Shown here: positions 13,007-64,000 of the stretch, piece after piece
Numbering within the stretch: position 1 is the first letter of the stretch
How the letters are laid out: the number at the start of each line of letters is the position of its first letter
Assembly (NCBI GenBank): GCA_025642075.2
Contig: JAODUO010000076.1
Coordinates: 227,001 to 291,000, forward strand
Direction of reading: 5' to 3'
DNA length: 64,000 nt
Origin: Ridgeia piscesae
Lineage: Eukaryota; Annelida; Polychaeta; Sabellida; Siboglinidae
Made by a program: the position numbers and the translations under genes
The notes under the pieces: generated by a model
The model's database searches: none
Told to the model about the DNA's origin: nothing
The model's input: only the letters and a program-made list of their open reading frames with translations

Positions 13007-13840
13007 TGAACCCGGTATGCAGCAGCAGATGGTTATCTGGGATAACTATGCAGCTGCGCTATCCTTTATAATCAATTGCATACCAATTTAGCTAATACAG
13101 CACACAAATCATTACCCCTGTGCGTTTGTATGTACACAAACATGTTTTACTGAAAGCAATTATTCGTTCTTCAAATGGGCACTTGAATGTATCATGTTAA
13201 ACTTAAAGAACCTGCTATTTGAAGCAGCTAGCCCGCATGTCTATAACCGTAAGTGCCCGCAGTAGACTTCCGCCTACTAGTTACAAACGTATTCTTTATT
13301 TATACACGTAAAAACGTCAGGACTTTCCTATTTCTCTTTCTTGAAGTTGTGATATTCTTATGCATCATCAACAAGGCATGGAGGTCTGAATGTCCATGGT
13401 GCCTCGCCTGAACTGGCTGTATCACAAACTGGCTACAGAACCCCCATAGCATGATTAGACGGTCTACGCTTTGATTAAGATGTTATCTTCAGAAAACACA
13501 ATCTGTGTCATCGCTGCGTCTTGTTTTACTGTTTATGCCTACTATTTTACATCATGATTCTTGCTTAAGTGGACCTGTGCGTCAAGTGACGAGGTTGACA
13601 GTAGTGCTTCCGGCCGGTATTACATTCTGGTGGGGGCACAAATCATGTGCTGTAATGCTTTCCATTTTCACGATAGCACAACAGACAACAAAAATGCGAA
13701 TCTTGTAGTTTTGGTGCAACATTCGGCTACGGGAGGCACCTCCAGACATGACATCAAGCACACTGCGGTCACCTGCGCCCAAACTATGTTATCTTAAAAT
13801 TATTAATAATAATGCCCATTTGAAGAACAGGCAATTGGCT
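13007..13840. other. No recognised gene
   Basis: Short frames only (13505-13797 region) with no motifs. Spacer. Confidence 0.35.
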
Positions 13841-13841
13841 T

Positions 13842-13898
<57 letters not shown>
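13842..13898 (+). repeat. (AT)n microsatellite
   Basis: About 56 bp of alternating AT. Confidence 0.95.
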
Positions 13899-13904
<6 letters not shown>

Positions 13905-13992
13905 TGAACGCATAGCTATAATTATTTGTGCGCTGCTACGGTGAAGTTGATACTACACGTCTACGCGGCATAGCATAGTTATCTTAGACGGC

Positions 13993-14480
13993 CGTCAGGT
14001 GCCCTTTCGCGCGCTACTTTTTGCGGGCGTTATAAAGTGTCCGATTGATGTTTCGGAGCATGCGCGATAAATATAAAATGTTCAATATGCATCGAAATGC
14101 AAAGCATTTATAGTATAAATACCACATGCTATTCGTTAACTCACCAGTGGTGATTATTGTGAAGAGGTGCTTACAATTTCGTGCAATACATTATAATAAT
14201 AATTACGTTTGTTTAAACCACTGTCACGGATTATGGCGCACTGCAGTCACGTGATGAACACTTGCTATCAAAACAAGCCTCAAAACGTGTTTGTCTCGTG
14301 TTCATATGAGATAAATAACTTTGCTGAAAGGTTATATACGTCTTAACGAACTGTCCGTAGTAGTGATACCATAACTGTTTTGGGTTTCGCTGCACGTTGA
14401 TGATTTTTCATTTGTCGCGCATGCGCAGAAGCATCACCCGGATAGGTCATAACGCTAGATAAATGTAATCGCTACAGCTC
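13993..14480. mobile_element. MITE copy 2, opposite orientation to copy 1
   Basis: The ends carry ccgattgatgtttcggagc / gcgcatgcgcagaagcatca and cgataaatataaaatg. The interior (gtttaaaccactgtcacgg, caaaacaagcctcaaaacg) matches the complement of 10590-10740. More diverged than copy 1. Confidence 0.75.
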
Positions 14481-15375
14481 TACGGATTGCTTTGGCTTCA
14501 CTTTCAAGCCGTTATTTGGCATAAGTGGTGGCTCTTTCTACCTTTTCTTTTTTAGAGGTACTTACCAGCTTACCTTATCCGATCTGTACACGTGTAGGAC
14601 ATTGTGAAGGGAAGCAGATTACTCTTAATACTGACCACGCCCTACAATATGTTACCGTCTGGCTGTCAGTTTCAATTGTCTCAGCTGAGACTCAATCGCA
14701 CTCGAGATGATTTAATCCCATCCTCTGTCCTTCATCTAAGCGAATGATCTGAGCCATTCCCCTCTCTCACAAATGCTTGTCCGGCCGCTTGAAAATATGG
14801 GTTCATGACCAAGTGGGTACTCACGCAATTCCAAGTGTGTATGTATACGGATGATTTGATTATACTGGCAGCTTGCAATGGATTCCACCGTTTGATAAAC
14901 ATTTGTTGTTCCTGTGCTGATGGCTGATATGTAAATAATGTTTCCTAACAACCAGCTAATTGTTCTGTGCGACATATTTATTTTAATCATGTGATGTTCT
15001 TGGTATTTGTTCGATCGTATTATTTTACAACTATGCAGAAACAATGTAGATGTAAATACTTAGTATGGCTTCCAATCGCCATTATAAGGACACTACTAAA
15101 ATGGTAGACGGCCAGATTAGTAATAGTAACAACTTGGCTAAACTATTATTCTAGCTACTCCAACTGATTCACGATATTGTACTCATGAGCAGACAAACAG
15201 AATGTTCGCCTGTTGGAGCCTTCCTGCAAAAAGTAGCCGAGTTGAAGTATTTCATCAGACCAGCTATACCAAATTCATATATCACTCAACGAACTTAGGC
15301 AAAGGTTCAACTGATGCCGATGTACTGAATATTGTTAAACGTGTAATTACAAAAACCATTAAACCACCCACACAT
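14481..15375. other. No recognised gene
   Basis: Only short frames, such as 14736-15044 minus, without motifs. Confidence 0.35.
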
Positions 15376-15379
15376 ATAT

Positions 15380-15790
15380 ACACATATAAAGCTTTCCCTG
15401 TGTTCAAGACTGGAAACAAAGAAGATTGCACAAACTACACACCAACTTCACTGCTTCCACAACTTTCTAAGAACATTAGAAACACTGTTTAATAATAGAC
15501 TAAGGACACTAATTGATAAACATAATACTGTTAACGGTCAGTATGACTAACATAATACAGTTAACTCTAGTCAGATTCGGTTCCGTGAATACATGTCTAT
15601 CTCCTATGCCCTAACTGAATTAATCAATGAAATAACGTTAATTCTAAATAGAAAAATAATATTCAATCGGTGTATTCATTGACTTAAGGGCAGCTATTTA
15701 TATAACAAATCCCAGTTTGTTAGATTCGATCAATGTCATTCTAATGTGTTAACTATATCATGTGGGGTCCCAAAAATTGAACCTGGAATA
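15380..15790 (+). pseudogene. LINE reverse transcriptase fragment (N-terminal RT motifs)
   Basis: Reads FPVFKTGNKEDCTNYTPTSLLPQLSK, LFNNRLRTLIDKHN, then ALTELINEIT, GVFIDLRAAI and SQFVRFDQCHSNVL-ISCGVP. This is the RT block order of a Jockey/CR1-like LINE. A stretch between the DLrkAF-like motif and SQFVRF is deleted and several frameshifts are present. Confidence 0.8.
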
Positions 15791-16750
15791 TAGCACTATC
15801 AAGAATACTGAACCCAGTTCTGCAAAAATGTTTACTATTGAGATGGGTTGTGTTTCGTTAGTATCCTACGATACACGATCACGCGAAACACGAGTACTGC
15901 ATCTACTATATCTACTACACGTTCCATCAATATTCATAACAGTAATCAACAAACTAATCCCTAAAAACAAAACCATCGTCAAGTTAAATAGCACTCTCGT
16001 TTAAATTAACTATATCAGTATCAAGTATGTATATACATACACACACTCGTGATGTGCACTTATGTGTACACATCGTATAATAGGAAATATTATAATATGC
16101 ATTGTTAGGAATATAGCTTGTGATAACCTATGACCACGCAGCACAGAGCAATTGCGTTCGACCTCTTTTCTTGCGGCAGTTGTGCTACACAATTTGCAAA
16201 TTTGTTTTACAGTAACATATCAAATTACCAGTCGAGAAAATAATTATAACAAATGCAATTCATATTTCATGAGAAACATCTTCTCACCACTACAAATGAT
16301 ACATACATAATTGCGTGCACAGTTCTTTTCTCTGGTGCGGCTAATATAATAACATTAACTATTACCGAGACGGTCATCCTATTGGTCAGACTTTGTGTTA
16401 ATTGATGCCAAGCATCCCGTGTCAAACCAACAGCCAGCTTAACAAGGGCCGTATGCATGAAGCTAATTTTCTTAGACATGGTTTGCGGTAGACCTATGGT
16501 TTAACAAAACAAGGTTTCCGTCGGCGTGTTCTTTAAGTTAATTTGCTCCAAATGCGTTCCATATGTTAATATCGAGGAGAAGAAGTAGCTTCTCACCAGA
16601 TTATCAACTTTCCGCAAGTGGTGGCAGCAGTTCACTGAACACGTGTTGCATTTAGTCATCCAAACAGGACACACTCACAGCGTTTTGTCAAGAGAAAGGG
16701 GCGGCACTCAGTCAAATGTTAATTTACAGGCGATGAATATATGATCATAC
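15791..16750. other. No recognised gene
   Basis: AT-rich spacer. Frames at 15762-16004 plus and 16267-16479 minus lack motifs. Confidence 0.35.
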
Positions 16751-16754
16751 TAAA

Positions 16755-17063
16755 TATCCAGTGTGGTAGCCCTAGCTAGGAATGGACAACGATTTGAGAA
16801 TAGTTAAAGAATCACACATGGAAATGACATTTGACTCACAAAAAACCGCAGGCATGCTACTGTACTTGTTGGCCCCATTAAACATACCACAGACCAAACC
16901 AGAAAGAGAATGCAATCCAATCCTTCATACCAACGACTTCAAGATCATTAGGGTAATGAAGAGGATATTCACATGCCTGCATTTTGGGTTACGGTTGAAA
17001 CCGTCTACTGTGTTCGCTGTAATGCGTGCATTTGTTGTATTACACAACATTGCCAGACAGTGA
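16755..17063 (+). pseudogene. Harbinger/PIF-type transposase C-terminal remnant
   Basis: Begins with a degraded VVALARNGQRFENS (VvarwpGs.hDsrif.nS motif), then in another frame LLAPLNIPQTKPEREC, and ends FTCLHFGLRLKPSTVFAVMR...VLHNIARQ. The RF.cLhfgLRlkPe...VLHNIArq ending is diagnostic of the DDE_Tnp_4 (Harbinger) nuclease. The catalytic centre is not intact. Confidence 0.8.
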
Positions 17064-17272
17064 CGTGGGAGTAGATCTTCACGAGAACAACAATGACAAT
17101 AAAGATCATGTTCCGGGGTCGCTTAACATGGATTGCCTAGTTGTATTGATCCACTTGAAGTGGAACAGTGTTCATACATGTGCATATCACTTTGTATATG
17201 TATTAGGTTTCTGGCAGTGACACCTTTTGATAACTGTTTTAAGGTTGGTCCTACTTAAAATGCAACCTTTGT

Positions 17273-59347
<42,075 letters not shown>

Positions 59348-60945
59348 CTGAATACAACCATGACCTCAGATACAATTTGTAACTGGAGAATCACATTCAA
59401 GTTTATTTCAAGTTTAAATGTATAGTTTTTCTGCATGTACACAGGTAATTTACAATATTATATTCGATAATATATTTCCACCCATGGTCTATTCAATCGC
59501 TCACCTTTGACAACATTACAACATACATACATGAACATATAATATGTAAAATATTAGTACCAGAATTGTGAAATATTTTATTTGGAATATTCATTATGTT
59601 TATTTCTAAAAGAACTACTACAATTACGCCCATAGACAAATGTTTCTTCTTTGCCTCAGAAACGGTTTAGTTATTTAATATTAGAGATAATAGATATGTG
59701 TGTATATGAAGCCATTTTAAGATTTACTAAAAGCCGTAACAACATAGGTTGATAGAAGAATTCAAGTTATTACGTTACATTACAAAAGGATAAGATTATC
59801 TTTGCACAATGAAGTGACATGTAGTTGTTAAGATTAACCCCGATGAAGGTAGCATGCAACAATTGCAAGAAACTAAACGTTCACTAAATATGGGTAACTG
59901 TTGACGCAAAGCTGACTTTCGCCGATTATATAAACAAAATAATAAACATACAATGTGCATTACAGTAATATTCTAAGAACTTAAGCGGTTTTATTGTTAA
60001 ACAAAAAAGCATTATTCAAAGAGTAAATGAAAAAATAAGTACGCAATCATAATATTTGTATTTTCACATGACGAAATGTATAAGGGCGCGAATGATGTGA
60101 TTACAACACGAATAGGTAACACAATTTATGCAATGTTATACTTATTATTGCCTGTTTTTCTTTTCCTGAGAGCGAGACCATCAATTCGGTCAGACGCGAG
60201 AAACAATCTGAAACAAAACATGCGCGCACAATGTACAATAACTATTTCAACGACGGCTTTGCTCAAAACAGCTTTACAACGGGAGTGACATTATCTGACC
60301 ATCATGGCGTGGTGGTAGCGCTCCAGAAAGACTATTGCACAACAAAACAAAACAATCACGTGATAGCCTAACAGGCAGCAAGCATAATTTTGAGTCGCAG
60401 TGTCTGTTATGTTTTCAAAGGAGTATACGACGAGCTGCTAATTCTTACCGACATTACACACTCATGAAGCATCAGTGGTCGCCGCGACGCTGTTTTTTTA
60501 TATCTACAAAATGTATTATATATGTAATTTAAAGTAGTTTTATATATCGAGCGACTTCGGACAGACGTCAGCCATCCGTTGCGTTTACACATTTCGTGGC
60601 ACCGAAGACTTCGTAGGCCGGGCAAGGCAATTACCTCATTTTGGCTGATTGCAAGGCTCTTTGTTTGATCAATGTGTCTGCCGAATACCATTCAGACTTT
60701 GCACCCACTGCCGTCCAGCATCTACGGGTGTCACACCCAGATTACAGTGGACAGTTCACAGACGACTTACGCCGTTTAAGTGTATGGCATCAGGGAGTGC
60801 AGCAGTGTTACTATTTATAATTTTTCTTCACTGCTTAGCCAAATACAGTACATATCAGAGAGGCATATCATCTACCAAAGTAAGAACATTACACCAGCAT
60901 GCACCGCCTAATTCTACAGACTATATATGCACAGACTTTCTAGAA
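59348..60945. other. Upstream intron or flank, nothing confirmed
   Basis: No exon continuing the CACHD1-like frame was found. Frames 60076-60288 plus and 60407-60691 minus lack motifs. 60640-60945 may be the 5' UTR or start of the LINE that follows. Confidence 0.35.
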
Positions 60946-60949
60946 GTAA

Positions 60950-62020
60950 GCGATGATATTGTTTTGTCTCCCATTCATACATTTGATTGTCTCAATCATA
61001 AGGCGAAACGTGCAGTCTGTTATTTCTGCAGACTTTCGGTGTCGAAAACATTTTCTACAATGTCTTGCCACAAACATCAATCCTATTACTCTTTATAAGA
61101 AGCGGCGACGTAAGCGCGAATCCAGGCCCCCTTGAAAGCAAAAGCAACTTAACGCCGAAGAAATCGTGTAGTTGTTGCGGCACGCAAAGGTGTTACTGCC
61201 CGTAGTAGAGCAATCTCGTGTGACTCATGCGAGCAGTGGATACACAACCGACCTGCTGGTGTGTTCAGCAATGAATCATACGATGAGAATAGTATGTATG
61301 TGATATCGACGGTGCAACGGTGGCGGTGGCGGCATGGTGAGAAACAGGACAAAACAGGACAATTATATTTTGTTTTCTTGAGCTATCCCGCGTCTCCTGA
61401 AAAAGTTGACCCCCATCTGGCAGTAGTGGTAGGACATCGACTACCGTCCCCGCCCACCTTGCGAGGGTATAAATGCACCAGATGCCCCCTTAGCGCGTGA
61501 TTATGTATGACCTAGTGGTCCTTCGTTTCTTACTGGCAGCGTGGCTTTTCGATTATCGGTGAGTTGCCTATATCTAGTGGTAGAAGTGCGTAAGGGCCAT
61601 GACCAACGGCGGTTGCTTTTGTGTGCGAACGATGCTCTTTTCACGCCCTCCCCTTTGCCAATGACAACGCTGACGACCACTTCAGTGAGATTCCTGTCAT
61701 TACAACGTCATCAAACATGGAGTATAAGGGACGTTCTTCGGATGGCATCGATCACGTTTCATTGGACGAATTCAACTATTTTCTATGAAAAGGCTTAGAT
61801 TTTATCCATCTTAGCGCCAGACGTTTACTGCCTAAACTGGATGAACTATTTGTTGTCGCTTCAAAAACAAAGGCAGCTGTGATTAGTGTAAGCGACACAT
61901 GACTTGATGACTCGGTTGAGGACTCCGAGGTCGACCTGCCGGGATAGTCAATCCTCCGTCATGACCGTAACCGGAACGGGAGTGGTGTGTACATTTATAT
62001 CCTTGTTGGGCTAATGATTG
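60950..62020 (+). pseudogene. LINE 5' part: 2A-like peptide, PHD-like finger, endonuclease start
   Basis: Order in plus: a 2A-like motif at 61080-61130; Cys-rich SCSCCGTQRCYC and, in another frame, ARSRAISCDSCEQWIHNRPA (61195-61260), like the PHD-type finger in LINE ORFs; then LDFIHLSARRLLPKLDEL and KAAVISVSDT-LDDSVEDSEV with HDRNRNGSGV (61795-61990), the start of an apurinic-type endonuclease. The element breaks off before RT. Stops and frameshifts throughout. Belongs to the L2/CR1 group by this layout. Confidence 0.78.
61080..61130 (+). other. 2A-like ribosome-skipping motif
   Basis: One frame reads ILLLFIRSGDVSANPGP. The canonical pattern is a hydrophobic run followed by GD(V/I)ExNPGP. 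Here all key residues stand except E, which is S. 2A-like sequences are known at the start of L2/CR1-type LINE ORFs. Confidence 0.75.
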
Positions 62021-62392
62021 TTTGGTTGTTATTTGCTTGCCACTAAGAAAACATGATTTGGTTAACGATGGTTTTTCAATGGTTTCAATGGTTTGTTATT
62101 GAAAATAAAACATCGTTGATCGACTATTCGTTAATACTTATTGGCTGAATGGTGATTTGAGCGTCGCGTTGGGCATCATGCCTTTGACCTAATGTTAACG
62201 AAGCACATTGTCGTTGCATATTGTATCTAGAAACATATCAAATGTTCAAATGGAAATAAAGCAGTATAAACAAATAATCATTCGTCCTGCTATATATGCA
62301 TTTTCCTAAGAAAATAGTTCAAATGACACTTTACACATAAATTAACTTTAAGGCTTCACGGCAATCATTTCCGGTGTCATATTTATTACCAC

Positions 62393-62563
62393 TGTTACGT
62401 GATTATGTCCAAGACATGTTACCATCTAGCGAATGGCGGCGCAACTATAAAGTATAGTTGCGCGTCGAGATGACGCGTCAGAGCACATGTTTGTCTGCTG
62501 GAGACATTTTGTCGTAGATTAAACTGTTGGGGCCAAGTCATGTATTCGCGTCGTTATTATTCA
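62393..62563 (+). repeat. Putative Gypsy 5' LTR
   Basis: Begins tgttacgtgatt and ends gttattattca, about 171 bp, a size seen in short-LTR Gypsy elements of invertebrates. The next bases (taggcgtaatcacgg) could be a diverged primer-binding region before the gag start at 62589. The 3' LTR is outside the window, so the call is unconfirmed. Confidence 0.4.
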
Positions 62564-62588
62564 TAGGCGTAATCACGGATACCGAAAC

Positions 62589-63955
62589 ATGGAGACTAAG
62601 GAGACAAAGCCATGTGGATGTATGACGGTTTCCAATTCGCAACACCACGACGAACATTTTTCAGCTTTTGACGAATTCGCTATAGGGGACGCAAACGAAA
62701 CGTTTGAACGGTATAAGTTCAATAGCCGGAAACAGGAGGATGGAGACATTTTGAAGATTCCCATGCCGATCTACGCGTGTTGACAAAAAAACTTTTTAAT
62801 AAATACGCAAGCTCGATGACACGAGATAAGGATCATCTTAGGCATAAGACAGTCGGAGACGCAACAAGAGTTGCTTAAGATCCGCAGGGTTTCTCTGAAT
62901 GTGTGTGTAGATGTCTGCAGGGCAGCAGAGTCGGCTATATAACACAGGACAGTACTGGATGATGTATATGAACCTGTATATGTCGTCAATTCTGGTCGTC
63001 TACCCAAGCGTGATTGTCGATCGGCAGGCGTCACGCTCCAAATAAATAAATGTGCCCTGCTTATGGAAAGATTTGCAATAATTGTGTGGCCAAGGATCTT
63101 TGTGAACGGAAGTGCATGAAAGGGCGCGGCAGACACCAGCAGTCTAGAAACCAGCACCAACCACGTGTGTTCAACATACCTGACAACAATGAGCCTGATG
63201 AAGACGACGACAGTGGTGACGCCAGGCTGTACTCACTGACACCACGAAAACAGGGCTCATAGGCGAAGTGTCGAATGCTCGTAAACGGGAAACAGCTTGT
63301 ATTGCAAATCGACACAGGGGTCGCAGTCAATGTGCTGCCAGCAGATACGCCAGAGATGCTGTCCCATACAATGGCGTTCTCACAATATGGAATAAGACGA
63401 TGATAAAACCGCTGGGGAAGTGTCGAATGCTGCTGAGCAATCCAAAAACAGAGACATCACATGATGTTGAGTTCGTCGTCTTCAAGGACACTAATTTCCA
63501 TCATCAAAAAATAAATGAAGGACGGTCAGCCAATTCTAGGTTTACAGACCAGCGAGCAAATGCATCTGGTGAAAATACAGGACAACAACTTTCATCGCGT
63601 CCAAGATGATAGTTATTTCAATTCATTGTCTGATGACAAGCTGGAAGAGTTTCCAGATGAGCAACACCTCACAGTCAACCCAGAAGTGTGTCCCAAGATC
63701 ATGGCTTGCCGTTGGATATCCATGGCCATTCGACCGCAACTTAAGGGCGAACTCGAGCGACTGACAACTATGCATATGGGTGTCATTGCTCCTGTGGATG
63801 AACCGATACCATGGGTCAGTCAAGTGGTAGTTATGAAGAAGACATCAGGCGCATTACGGATGTGCATAGACCGTCACGAACTCAACAAACCGTTGCAGCG
63901 TGAGCATTATACGTTGCCAATTCTCGAATATGTGCTCCATGAGCTATAAGGCGTA
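62589..63955 (+). pseudogene. Ty3/Gypsy retrotransposon gag-pol, 5' half, truncated by window end
   Basis: Gag text FERYKFNSRKQEDGD, then IRIILGIRQSETQQELLKIR and CVDVCRAAES in another frame; a nucleocapsid-like CPAYGKICNNC (63050); a protease block with QIDTGVAVNVLP around the DTG triad (63300); and the RT start LERLTTMHMGVIAPVDEPIPWV with SGALRMCIDRHELNK and YTLPILEYVLHEL (63740-63948). Frames are shifted at least four times and stopped at the end of this stretch, so it is a dead copy. Closest in style to Mag/SURL-type elements. RT catalytic core and integrase lie outside or are lost. Confidence 0.85.
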
Positions 63956-64000
63956 ATTGTTTCCTTTTGGCGCAACGGTGTTGAAGTGTTCCAAAAAAAT

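Noticed and set aside
16782..17063. 93-codon ORF as a host gene next to the CACHD1-like 3' end
   Set aside because: The LRLKP...VLHNIARQ ending identifies a Harbinger transposase remnant.
60649..61098. 149-codon plus ORF with a hydrophobic segment as a secreted or membrane host protein
   Set aside because: It runs into the LINE 2A/PHD/EN region in a shifted frame, so it is more likely the LINE 5' end.
62771..63330. Minus ORFs opposite the Gypsy element
   Set aside because: Antisense shadows of the gag-pol relic.

Overview
The window is nuclear DNA of an animal, most likely a marine invertebrate. It is AT-rich, with kilobase introns, long AT/CA/TG/TAC microsatellites and many decayed retrotransposons and tRNA-headed SINEs; I see no prokaryotic operon structure. 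The clade cannot be fixed from the sequence alone. LINEs with a 2A-like peptide or an SGNH-esterase ORF1 are best known to me from marine invertebrates and chordates.

One host gene can be read with confidence. On the minus strand, from about 59.35 kb down to 17.27 kb, fifteen phase-compatible exons encode the last ~802 residues of a CACHD1-like protein (VWFA and Cache domain-containing, an alpha2delta relative). The visible part has two Cache modules, a Cys-rich membrane-proximal region, one transmembrane helix and a basic Ser/Arg-rich tail. A poly(A) signal lies about 30 bases after the stop. The signal peptide and VWFA exons should lie beyond the right edge. One 112-bp exon is tandemly duplicated, and the extra copy keeps its frame and both splice sites.

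Layout. 1-17.2 kb is downstream of the gene: LINE fragments in inverted and direct copies (1-3.25 kb), a 1.6-kb foldback (3.8-5.4 kb), a duplicated unit with and without an inserted MITE (9.8-11.6 kb), LINE RT scraps (12.6, 15.4 kb), a second MITE copy (14 kb) and a Harbinger transposase remnant (16.8 kb). 17.3-59.4 kb is the gene. Its introns hold a TIR element with a FEN1-like nuclease relic (19.8-22.0 kb), a palindrome of Gypsy integrase fragments (23.0-24.3 kb), a 5.5-kb hairpin element (36.66-42.19 kb), a CR1-like LINE interrupted by an L2-like LINE (44.3-48.6 kb), SINEs and an RTE-like LINE end (50.5-51.45 kb). 59.4-64 kb is the next upstream intron or flank, with a LINE 5' part carrying a 2A-like motif (60.95-62.0 kb) and the 5' half of a Gypsy element cut by the window end.

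The recurring theme is inverted duplication: five separate kilobase-scale palindromes, three of them inside introns of a gene that is presumably transcribed. The most unusual items are the 5.5-kb intronic hairpin with TA-flanked perfect 10-bp ends, the preserved exon duplication in a Cache module, the TIR element with the FEN1-like relic, and the 2A-like motif in a LINE.
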